Positions 1 to 5,941 of a stretch of 10,631 nucleotides of DNA are shown here, in pieces; within the stretch, counting starts at the first letter, position 1, and each line of letters opens with the position of its first letter. The position numbers and the translations under genes are program-made. The DNA is from JBKPRX01 sp046734795 (lineage in GTDB: Bacteria > Actinomycetota > Thermoleophilia > Gaiellales > Gaiellaceae). The DNA lies in assembly GCA_046734795.1 (NCBI GenBank), contig JBKPRX010000184.1, positions 1-10,631 on the forward strand. The letters are read 5' to 3'. Below the pieces are notes generated by a model. It saw nothing but the letters and a program-made list of their open reading frames with translations, was not told the DNA's origin and did no database searches.

Positions 1-474
1 GCCGGCGTGCTCGACGAGATCGTCGTCGTCACCGACGAGGAGATCAGCGAGGCGATCGTTCTTCTCCTCGAACGCTCGAAGCTCGTCGTGGAAGGCGCAG
101 GCGCGGTCGGTGTGGCGGCGTTGCTACATGGGCGCGTCGCCGGGCACGGCTCGGTCGGCGTCGTGCTCTCGGGCGGCAACATCGACGCCGCGCTTCTCAT
201 CTCCGTCATGCGGCGCGGCCTGACGCTCGCCGGCCGTTACCTGAACCTCCGCACACGCATGCCCGACCGGCCCGGCGAGCTCGCGAAGCTCGTCAACCTC
301 CTCGCGGAGGAGCGCGTCAACATCGTCGAGATCGAGCACATACGCGAGGCCGCCGACGTGCCGATTGGCGAGACCGGCGTCACGCTGACCGTCCTCACAC
401 GCGACGCGCAGCACTGCGGCCATCTGCTCGCGACGATGCGCGCGTGGGGCTACGCAGTCGAGCGTTTGGCGTAG
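1..474 (+). CDS. ilvA: Threonine ammonia-lyase (threonine dehydratase), C-terminal part, with ACT domain
   Basis: This PLP enzyme deaminates L-threonine to 2-oxobutanoate and ammonia, the entry step to isoleucine or to threonine breakdown. Only the last 157 residues are in the window and the frame is open at base 1, so the GTG at base 7 is internal. Residues 1-75 are the end of the PLP catalytic fold: VVEGAGAVGVAAL is the conserved helix of the family and LSGGNID is the conserved glycine-rich turn. Residues about 82-157 form one ACT regulatory domain beginning RTRMPDRPGELAKL, as in the shorter (about 400-residue) TdcB/IlvA type with a single C-terminal ACT domain. In such enzymes ACT domains bind amino-acid effectors. 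It converges on the minus-strand persulfide dioxygenase gene with four bases between the stops. Biosynthetic and catabolic versions cannot be told apart from this fragment. Confidence 0.9.
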   Translation, partial: AGVLDEIVVVTDEEISEAIVLLLERSKLVVEGAGAVGVAALLHGRVAGHGSVGVVLSGGNIDAALLISVMRRGLTLAGRYLNLRTRMPDRPGELAKLVNLLAEERVNIVEIEHIREAADVPIGETGVTLTVLTRDAQHCGHLLATMRAWGYAVERLA

Positions 475-478
475 CGCG

Positions 479-1765
479 CTAGAACGAGCTGACGCCGCCG
501 TCGAGGATCGGTCTCGCCTCGACACCGTGCGCGGCGAGGACGCTCGCCGCGATTGCGGCACGCGCACCCGATTCGCAGATCGTTGCGACCGGCCGTCCGT
601 CGAGAAACGCGTCGCGGATGCGGCTGAACGGGATGTGGGCGCTCCCGGGGATCCGATGCTCCTCGCGCTCGTCGTCTTCGCGAACGTCGAGCACGTCGAT
701 TTCGCCGGCGGCGAACATCGCACGCGCCTCGGCGACCGTGAGCGGCTGCAACCGTTCGGTCTCGTCTGCAGCGGCGACGAAGCCCGCGAGGTCGATGAAG
801 CCGATCGAGCGCAGACCGCGTGCCGCCGCGTCGAGCTCGTGCGCGTCGCCGTACAAGACGAGCGGCCGATCGAGCGGTAGGACGAAGCCCGCATGAGTCG
901 CGAAGCTGCCGCCGCCGACAGGCACGTTCAGCGCGCTTCGTATGTGACCCGCGGCAAAGGCTTCGGCGGCGCGCACGTCGATCACGAGACCATTCGCGGG
1001 AACCTCGTCGAGCCTTGCGAGCGGCGCAGGCGCGCCGACGAACGGCCCGCGGTTGAGCCCGACGATCCGCTCCATGTTCGGCGGTCGCGGCGGTAGCGAG
1101 CTCGTCAGCTCACGCGCGAAGGTACGCACGTCGTCCGTCGCAAGCGCGTGATTCGACGCGCGCTCGAAGCCGATCGTCGACGACGGCTTCGAGCTCAACG
1201 CGGCGCCGCAGAGCGAGCCGGCGACGTGTCCGGGAAAGACCTCGACGCCGTCCGCGAGCTCGGCCAGGCGGCGCAGGCTCTCGAAGAGCACTTCGGCGCC
1301 TTCCTCGGCGTCGACGGCGAGGTCGGGCCGCGCGGCATCCCCGACGAAGAGCGAGTCGCCCGTGAGGACGAGCCAGGGATCGGGCGCACGCGTCTCATCG
1401 ACGACGACAAACGCACAGTGCTCCGGCCGGTGCCCCGGCGTGTGCGCGACTCGGACGCGTAGCGAGCCGACGACCACCTCTTGACCGTCGCGCAGCGCGT
1501 CGTGCGGGTAGGAGACACCCGCAGCTTCGTGGATCGCAAGCCTCGCCCCGAGATCGGTTGCAAGACGACCGTGTCCCGAGACGTGGTCGGCGTGGTTGTG
1601 CGTCTCGAGCACGTGCGCGAGCTCGAGGTTGTGTCGTTCCATTGCCGCGACCACGGGCTCGATCGCGTACGGAGGATCGACGACGATCGCCACGTGCTCG
1701 TCTTCGTCGCCGATCAGATACGACGCGCAGCCGAGATCGTCGTCGAGGAACTGTCGGAAGATCAC
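479..1765 (-). CDS. CstB-like persulfide dioxygenase-rhodanese fusion (metallo-beta-lactamase fold)
   Basis: A 428-residue protein with three domains. Residues 1-~235 are a metallo-beta-lactamase fold of the ETHE1/persulfide dioxygenase type: H56, H58, D60 and H61 (HNHADH), H112 in TPGH, D137 in TGDSLF, and H180 in PGHVAGSLCG. Residues ~248-335 are a rhodanese-like domain whose catalytic loop reads LVLYGDAHE, with no Cys (Asp307 near the usual site). Residues ~343-428 are a second rhodanese with Cys397 in the loop ICESGARAA. This order (dioxygenase, pseudorhodanese, active rhodanese) matches staphylococcal CstB, which oxidises low-molecular-weight persulfides and yields thiosulfate. Cys186 lies where that family has a conserved Cys. 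The GTG start at 1765 was chosen because it begins the domain (MIFRQFLDDD) and overlaps the upstream TGA as GTGA. A longer ATG-started frame to 1846 adds only an Arg-rich shadow. Likely cytoplasmic. The physiological thiol carrier is not known from sequence. Confidence 0.86.
   Translation of the reverse strand: MIFRQFLDDDLGCASYLIGDEDEHVAIVVDPPYAIEPVVAAMERHNLELAHVLETHNHADHVSGHGRLATDLGARLAIHEAAGVSYPHDALRDGQEVVVGSLRVRVAHTPGHRPEHCAFVVVDETRAPDPWLVLTGDSLFVGDAARPDLAVDAEEGAEVLFESLRRLAELADGVEVFPGHVAGSLCGAALSSKPSSTIGFERASNHALATDDVRTFARELTSSLPPRPPNMERIVGLNRGPFVGAPAPLARLDEVPANGLVIDVRAAEAFAAGHIRSALNVPVGGGSFATHAGFVLPLDRPLVLYGDAHELDAAARGLRSIGFIDLAGFVAAADETERLQPLTVAEARAMFAAGEIDVLDVREDDEREEHRIPGSAHIPFSRIRDAFLDGRPVATICESGARAAIAASVLAAHGVEARPILDGGVSSF
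1762..1765 (-). other. GTGA start/stop overlap coupling the ycnI-like and cstB-like genes
   Basis: The TGA of the ycnI-like gene and the GTG of the CstB-like gene share two bases (GTGA on the minus strand). Such overlaps usually mean the second gene is translated by ribosomes ending the first. This sets the CstB-like start and implies a single transcript. Confidence 0.75.
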
Positions 1766-2349
1766 TCTTTCGACGCTAGCAACGACTCGCGCTTTTCTTC
1801 TTGAAGTTCGTCGCCGTCTACTGGCGCGTCGTCGCCACGGAGCCAATGCGCGAGCGCGAGGAAGAACGCAGCAACCGCGGCGACGCCCGCGGCGAGTGCG
1901 ACGATTAACGCCGCGCGCGCGAGCGTGCGCGTGCTGCGGTCGACGGTCGACGGCGATGCGACCTCGAGCGACGGTTCATACCGCTCGCTTCGCCCGCTCG
2001 CGTATCGGACGACGACCCGGAAACGAAGGTCGCCGCGGGTCGTCTCCGACGTCGAGCCCGAGAATCCGAACTGAGCGAACGAGCCCGGCGCGATGGAGCC
2101 GCGCCAGGCGTTGCTCCGCCCGACGCGCGCGAACCCCGGCGGTGACGCAGTCGCTTCGACCGAGAAGGCGCGCGGTGCGGTCACGGCCACGCTGCGGACG
2201 ACGTCGGTGGACGTCTCGTTGGGCACGACGACCGTGACAACGGCATCCGCGCCCGGTTCGACTCGCGTAGGTGTGAGTGTGACGTGCGCACTCGCAGCCG
2301 GCGCACCGACGAGCGTGACGAGAATGGCTGCGATGACCAAACGGCGCAC
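1762..2349 (-). CDS. YcnI-like (DUF1775) membrane-anchored copper-binding protein
   Basis: A 195-residue extracytoplasmic protein. Residues 1-21 are a signal peptide (VRRLVIAAILVTLVGAPAASA). Cleavage would leave His22 (HVTLTP) at the new N-terminus. In YcnI proteins this mature N-terminal His is the core of a mononuclear copper site together with a nearby acidic residue (Glu45 in PNE is a candidate) and a conserved Trp. Trp82 lies in NAWRGSIAPGSFAQFGF, the typical family segment. Residues 143-170 form a C-terminal membrane anchor, followed by a charged cytoplasmic tail. The last four bases overlap the start of the CstB-like gene, so the two are probably one transcript. The GTG at 2349 gives a compact signal peptide. 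An in-frame ATG at 2385 would add 12 residues, and neither has a good Shine-Dalgarno sequence. Either start overlaps the divergent copC-copD start. Role in copper delivery or tolerance is inferred from the family. Confidence 0.85.
   Translation of the reverse strand: MRRLVIAAILVTLVGAPAASAHVTLTPTRVEPGADAVVTVVVPNETSTDVVRSVAVTAPRAFSVEATASPPGFARVGRSNAWRGSIAPGSFAQFGFSGSTSETTRGDLRFRVVVRYASGRSERYEPSLEVASPSTVDRSTRTLARAALIVALAAGVAAVAAFFLALAHWLRGDDAPVDGDELQEEKRESLLASKE
2333..2349. other. Head-to-head overlap of the ycnI-like and copC-copD start regions
   Basis: With the chosen starts, the first codons of the two divergent genes are encoded on opposite strands of the same 17 bases. Both reading frames run into clear signal peptides, so neither start can move inward far enough to create a normal promoter spacer. 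The promoters must therefore lie inside the opposing gene. Confidence 0.65.
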
Positions 2350-4348
2350 TCTGCGATTGTCGCTGGCCGCCGGCCTCGTCGCCATCGTTTGGGCGCCCGC
2401 TGCCTCGGCGCATGCGAGGCTCGTCCGGACGGATCCTGCGGCCGGTGAGGTCGTGTCGGGTGCGCCGGCCGCGGTTCGGCTGACCTTCGACGACCGCGTG
2501 CAGCTCGTCGGCGGCAACGACGTGGTGCGGAACAGCGATCGCCGATCGGTGCTCAGCGGCCGGGCGCGCGTCGTGGCGAAAGGGAAAGTCCTCGTCCTGC
2601 CTCTGCGCTCGCCGCTCTCGGGCGGCGACTTCAGCGTCCGCTGGCGCGTCCTTTCGGACGACGGTCATCTCATCGGCGGAGCGTTCGCGTTCGGCGTCGG
2701 TGCCGGCCGCCCCCCGCCGCGCAGTGTCCTCGCCGCGCCGTCCGGCAGCCCGCGCGCGGAGAACGTCGTCGCGCGCTGGCTCCTCTTCACGGGGCTCTTG
2801 ATCGCGGCCGGAGCGGCAATGCTCGGCCTCGTCGTTCCACGGCGAGACCGCGAGCCGGTCGACCCGCGCCGTCGTGCAGCGCTGCTCTTCGGCGGCTCGG
2901 CGCTCTTTGCCGTCGGCGCCGCCGACCTCTTGCGCGGGGCGGCGGTCGACACGCGCTTCGGGACCGCGCTCGTCGCGGGCCTCGTGCTCGCGGGAATCGC
3001 AGCGGCCGCGGCGCTCCTCAGCACGGTCACTCGCTGGGGGCTGCCGATCGCGATCGGCGCCGCGCTGTGTCTCATCCCGATCCCCTCCGTTGCCGGACAC
3101 GCGCTCGACGCGGGCGTTGCCGGGCCGAACGTCGCGTTCGACATTGCGCACGTCGCCGCCGCCGCGGCGTGGGTCGGAATCCTGACTGCCCTCGTCGTCG
3201 CAGCGCCGGCGCTCCGCGCGGGCGAGGACGCGTCTCGGCGGTTCGTCGCGCGCGTGTCGACGGTTGCGCTCGTCTCGGTCGTCGTGCTCCTCGGTACCGG
3301 TGTGCTGCGCGCGATCTTCGAGCTGCGCCACGTGAGCCAGCTGTGGACGACCGGCTACGGGCGCGCGATTCTCGTCAAGGCTGCGCTCTTGGTCGTCCTC
3401 GTCGTGATCGGCTGGGCGAACCGCCGGTCGCTCGCTGAAGTCGAGCGCGTGCGACGGAACGTCGCTGTCGAGCTCGTCGTACTCGCCGGCGTCGTCGTTG
3501 CGGTTGCGTTCCTGACGCAGCTCCGCCCGGGTCGCGACGCGCCGCAGGCAACTGCTGCTGCCGTCCCCGCCACGTCGCCGCCGCCGACAATGACGTCGCT
3601 GCCGAAGGTGCGCGGCGACGCGCTCGTGCTCGCACGAGAGCTCGGCACCTATGCGGTCGCGGTCGCAGCTCGTCCGCGATCGACGGAGCTGCTCGTGCTC
3701 GCGGCGAGCGGCAGCGCCGCCGACGGCCTGAACGTCCGAGTGGACGGGCGGCCGACGGAAAGCTGCGGCCACGGGTGCTACGCGTCCGATGCCGCGAGCG
3801 CTCGTTCACGGAGCCTTCGAGTGCAGCTCGGCCGACAGACGGCGGTCTTCGACTTACCCGCGCGCGCACCCTCCGGCACGGCGATCGTCCGCCGCGCAAC
3901 GCGCGTGTTTCGCTCGGTCCGCAGCGCCGGCTACGTCGAGCGGCTCGCGTCGAGCCCGACGCAGCTAATCGTCACTCGCTGGCGGCTCGAAGCGCCGAAC
4001 CGCGTCGCGTACACGATCAAGGGCGGCGCGTCCGGGATCGTGATCGGCACGCGGCGCTGGGATCGAGCGCGCGCGGGCGCCCCTTGGGAACGATCGACGA
4101 CGACGCTCCTACCCGAGCCGCGCCCGGCCTGGGGCTCTCAGATCGCGAACGCACGGGTCGTCGACGAGACGCCGCGCGCGGTGACGGTCGCGTGGGCGAA
4201 CCCGGCGATCCCAGCATGGTTCACGACGACGTTCGACCGGCGGACATTGCTGCCGCGGACGCTGGTGATGACTGCAGCGGCGCACTTCATGCACCACCGC
4301 TACTTCGAGTTCAACGAGCCGCGCCGGATCCGTCCGCCGACTCCGTAG
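2333..4348 (+). CDS. CopC-CopD fusion copper transport protein with C-terminal extracytoplasmic region
   Basis: A 671-residue protein. Residues 1-26 are a signal peptide ending APAASA. The mature N-terminus is His27, followed by a CopC domain to ~123. His27 with the Asp110-x-His112 motif (SDDGHLIGG) matches the classic CopC Cu(II) site. A CopD membrane domain covers ~143-398 with about eight hydrophobic helices and the family's conserved histidines in SVAGHA (H256) and IAHVAAAAAWVG (H273). CopC captures copper outside the membrane and CopD is thought to move it inward. Residues ~425-510 form a beta-rich segment with a CGHGC motif (478-482). Residues ~520-665 resemble a LolA/LppX-like fold ending near HFMHH (651-655); that assignment is from the general look of the sequence only. 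The ATG at 2333 has GAGA about nine bases upstream; an ATG at 2324 is also possible. Divergent from the ycnI-like gene and convergent with ctaG-2. Confidence 0.9.
   Translation: MTKRRTLRLSLAAGLVAIVWAPAASAHARLVRTDPAAGEVVSGAPAAVRLTFDDRVQLVGGNDVVRNSDRRSVLSGRARVVAKGKVLVLPLRSPLSGGDFSVRWRVLSDDGHLIGGAFAFGVGAGRPPPRSVLAAPSGSPRAENVVARWLLFTGLLIAAGAAMLGLVVPRRDREPVDPRRRAALLFGGSALFAVGAADLLRGAAVDTRFGTALVAGLVLAGIAAAAALLSTVTRWGLPIAIGAALCLIPIPSVAGHALDAGVAGPNVAFDIAHVAAAAAWVGILTALVVAAPALRAGEDASRRFVARVSTVALVSVVVLLGTGVLRAIFELRHVSQLWTTGYGRAILVKAALLVVLVVIGWANRRSLAEVERVRRNVAVELVVLAGVVVAVAFLTQLRPGRDAPQATAAAVPATSPPPTMTSLPKVRGDALVLARELGTYAVAVAARPRSTELLVLAASGSAADGLNVRVDGRPTESCGHGCYASDAASARSRSLRVQLGRQTAVFDLPARAPSGTAIVRRATRVFRSVRSAGYVERLASSPTQLIVTRWRLEAPNRVAYTIKGGASGIVIGTRRWDRARAGAPWERSTTTLLPEPRPAWGSQIANARVVDETPRAVTVAWANPAIPAWFTTTFDRRTLLPRTLVMTAAAHFMHHRYFEFNEPRRIRPPTP
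4311..4348. other. Convergent 38-base overlap of copC-copD and ctaG-2 ends
   Basis: The stop of copC-copD (TAG at 4346-4348) lies inside the ctaG-2 coding sequence, whose own stop is the complement of 4311-4313. No hairpin terminator separates them. The overlap encodes the variable tails of both proteins. Confidence 0.85.
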
Positions 4349-5090
4349 CCGTGCCGGCTTCGTGCTCCTCTTCGAGGAGGCGCCAGAGGAAGTAGCCGAT
4401 GGCGAAGAGGAAGATGAGCGTCTGCTCGGCGTTCATCAGCACACCGCCGAGGTTCTGGTCGCGGCTCGGCGAGAAGCCCCACAGCCGCGGCGTGTGCTCG
4501 TAGAACGAGTAGAACGGGCTCGACGAGAAGATCAGCGCAAGGCCGAGGAACGCGGACCCCGCGAATGCGATCCCGAGATATGCGAGCGAGCCGGCCGTGG
4601 ACATCCGCTTCGTGAGGAGCGGCCACCAGAAGAGGAGGCCGGCGAGGATCAGGATGCCGTGCTCGAGCTCGAGTCCCCAGTCGGTGCGAAGGGCCCAGTC
4701 GTAGAAGGGTGCTGCGTGCGTCCCGTACCACGCGACGAGCCACAGCGGCAGCGCAACCTCCGGGCGCGTGACCGTTGCGAGCGGACGGCCGCCGTAGCGC
4801 GTGATCACCGCGACCATCGCCGGCGTGAGTCCGAGGATCAGAAGCGGCGGCGCAAGATCCGCGATCAACGCGTTCTGCAACAGGTGCATCAGAAGCAAGT
4901 AGTGCGCCGCGATCGTCTCGAGCGGCGAGTTCAGCGACGCGGCGACGAGGAAGATGCCGGCTGCAAACGAGACGATGCGCCACGTCGACGGCCGATCGCG
5001 ACGGGCCCCCCATGCATAGCCGAGCACCGCGAGCGCAGCGAGCCCGAGGAAGAGCGGCTCGAACGTGAACGACGTCGGGCTCGGAGTCAC
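4311..5090 (-). CDS. ctaG: Cytochrome c oxidase assembly factor CtaG, paralogue 2
   Basis: A 259-residue polytopic membrane protein of the caa3_CtaG family (PF09678 type), with about seven hydrophobic segments. These proteins are needed for maturation of the haem-copper oxidase, probably at the Cu centre. Recognisable segments are SLNSPLETIAAHYLLLMHLLQN (family signature; His69, Asn73), APPLLILGLTPAM, THAAPFYDWAL (His125), LEHGILILAGLLFWW (His144) and the C-terminal DQNLGG/EQTL segment. Asn73 replaces the second His of the HxxxH motif seen in the upstream paralogue. The start is GTG at 5090, six bases after the stop of ctaG-1 and with no evident Shine-Dalgarno, so it is probably translationally coupled. 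The charged tail after residue 238 is encoded by bases antisense to the last codons of copC-copD (38-base overlap). Last gene of the pepA-acd-ctaG-ctaG unit. Confidence 0.9.
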   Translation of the reverse strand: MTPSPTSFTFEPLFLGLAALAVLGYAWGARRDRPSTWRIVSFAAGIFLVAASLNSPLETIAAHYLLLMHLLQNALIADLAPPLLILGLTPAMVAVITRYGGRPLATVTRPEVALPLWLVAWYGTHAAPFYDWALRTDWGLELEHGILILAGLLFWWPLLTKRMSTAGSLAYLGIAFAGSAFLGLALIFSSSPFYSFYEHTPRLWGFSPSRDQNLGGVLMNAEQTLIFLFAIGYFLWRLLEEEHEAGTATESADGSGAAR

Positions 5091-5096
5091 GTGGCG

Positions 5097-5918
5097 TTAC
5101 GCGCTCGTCGTCAGCCGCGGCACGAACCGCGTTGCGCGAAGCCGGGGCCGCAGTAGGACGAGCGCAAACGTTCCGAGCATCAAGAGCTGTTCGACCATCA
5201 TGGCCACACCGGCGAGCCGTTGGTCGGTGAGCGCGCTGATCCCGTACGCGCCGTCGTAGGCCGGGTAGAGCGGTGTGAACGAGAAGACGAGCACGTCCGT
5301 CAAGACCTGGCCCGCAGCGAACATCGCGGCTGCGAGTGCAAGGCGACCGCCGACCGTCAGTCGACGGTGACCGAGCGGATCGATCAACAGTGTCCACACG
5401 AGCAGGCCGGCAAGCAGCCAGCAAGCGTGCTCGAAATCGTGCAGCCACGGCCGCGTGAGCGCCGCGTCGTAGAACCTCGGCACGTGCCAGATCGCGAGGT
5501 TCGCCGCCCAAAGGCCGAAGGCGACGACGGGGACCGTCACGAACGCGAGAGCGCGGCGAAGCGGTCGCGAACGGGCAAGCGGCGCCAGCACCGCGGCCGG
5601 CAGGAAGAACACGAGCAACGGCCCGCGCAGCGCGAGGACGAGCAGAGCCGGCGCGACGTCGCCGAGGAGCAGGTGCTGCACCATGTGGACCGAGAGCAGC
5701 TCGTCTTCGGCGATCGCATCGAGAGGCGAGACGAGCGCGAGAACGGCGGCGGCCAGACCGGCGGCGAACAGCACTGCGCGCGTCCACGATGCGTGATCTG
5801 TGCGTCCGCGGCGCCGGAGGCGGACGAACGCCTGGGCGAACAAGACCGTCGCGAGACCTGCCGTGACGAGGACGATCGGCGGTGCCTCCCACTGTCCCGC
5901 GGTGTGCGCGAGGAGCAT
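5097..5918 (-). CDS. ctaG: Cytochrome c oxidase assembly factor CtaG, paralogue 1
   Basis: A 273-residue polytopic membrane protein of the caa3_CtaG family. It starts MLLAHTAGQW and has about seven hydrophobic segments. Motifs: SPLDAIAEDELLSVHMVQHLLLG with His78 and His82, AIWHVPRFYDAAL with His145, LHDFEHACWLLAGLLVW with His160 and His164, and DQRLAG (232-237) before the last helix. It keeps the full set of membrane-facing histidines that could bind copper, unlike its neighbour ctaG-2. Its expected role is assembly of an aa3/caa3-type cytochrome oxidase; no oxidase subunits are in the window. The ATG at 5918 is chosen because the longer open frame to 6173 is an Arg/Gly-rich shadow of the acyl-CoA dehydrogenase. 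The gap to the dehydrogenase stop is 23 bases, with a weak purine run, so it is likely cotranscribed. Downstream it is followed after six bases by ctaG-2. Confidence 0.9.
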   Translation of the reverse strand: MLLAHTAGQWEAPPIVLVTAGLATVLFAQAFVRLRRRGRTDHASWTRAVLFAAGLAAAVLALVSPLDAIAEDELLSVHMVQHLLLGDVAPALLVLALRGPLLVFFLPAAVLAPLARSRPLRRALAFVTVPVVAFGLWAANLAIWHVPRFYDAALTRPWLHDFEHACWLLAGLLVWTLLIDPLGHRRLTVGGRLALAAAMFAAGQVLTDVLVFSFTPLYPAYDGAYGISALTDQRLAGVAMMVEQLLMLGTFALVLLRPRLRATRFVPRLTTSA

Positions 5919-5941
5919 GAGAGCGATTCTGCCTGTGCCGC

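Noticed and set aside
124..894. A 256-codon minus-strand frame running from the cstB-like gene into ilvA
   Set aside because: Out of frame with the clear rhodanese coding sequence and antisense to the ACT domain; low-complexity Ser/Arg product.
1766..1846. A 27-residue N-terminal extension of the CstB-like protein
   Set aside because: Arg-rich and unlike the family, and it overlaps the coding end of the ycnI-like gene. The GTG at 1765 with GTGA overlap is a better start.
1976..3772. A 598-codon minus-strand open frame opposite copC-copD
   Set aside because: Its product is dominated by Arg, Asp, Glu and Gly with no domain pattern, and it is antisense to a clear CopC-CopD gene. GC-rich third positions make such shadows common.
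4300..5892. A 530-codon minus-strand open frame across both ctaG genes
   Set aside because: Same strand but a different frame from two well-supported CtaG proteins; the product is Arg/Ala-rich with no membrane pattern or motif.
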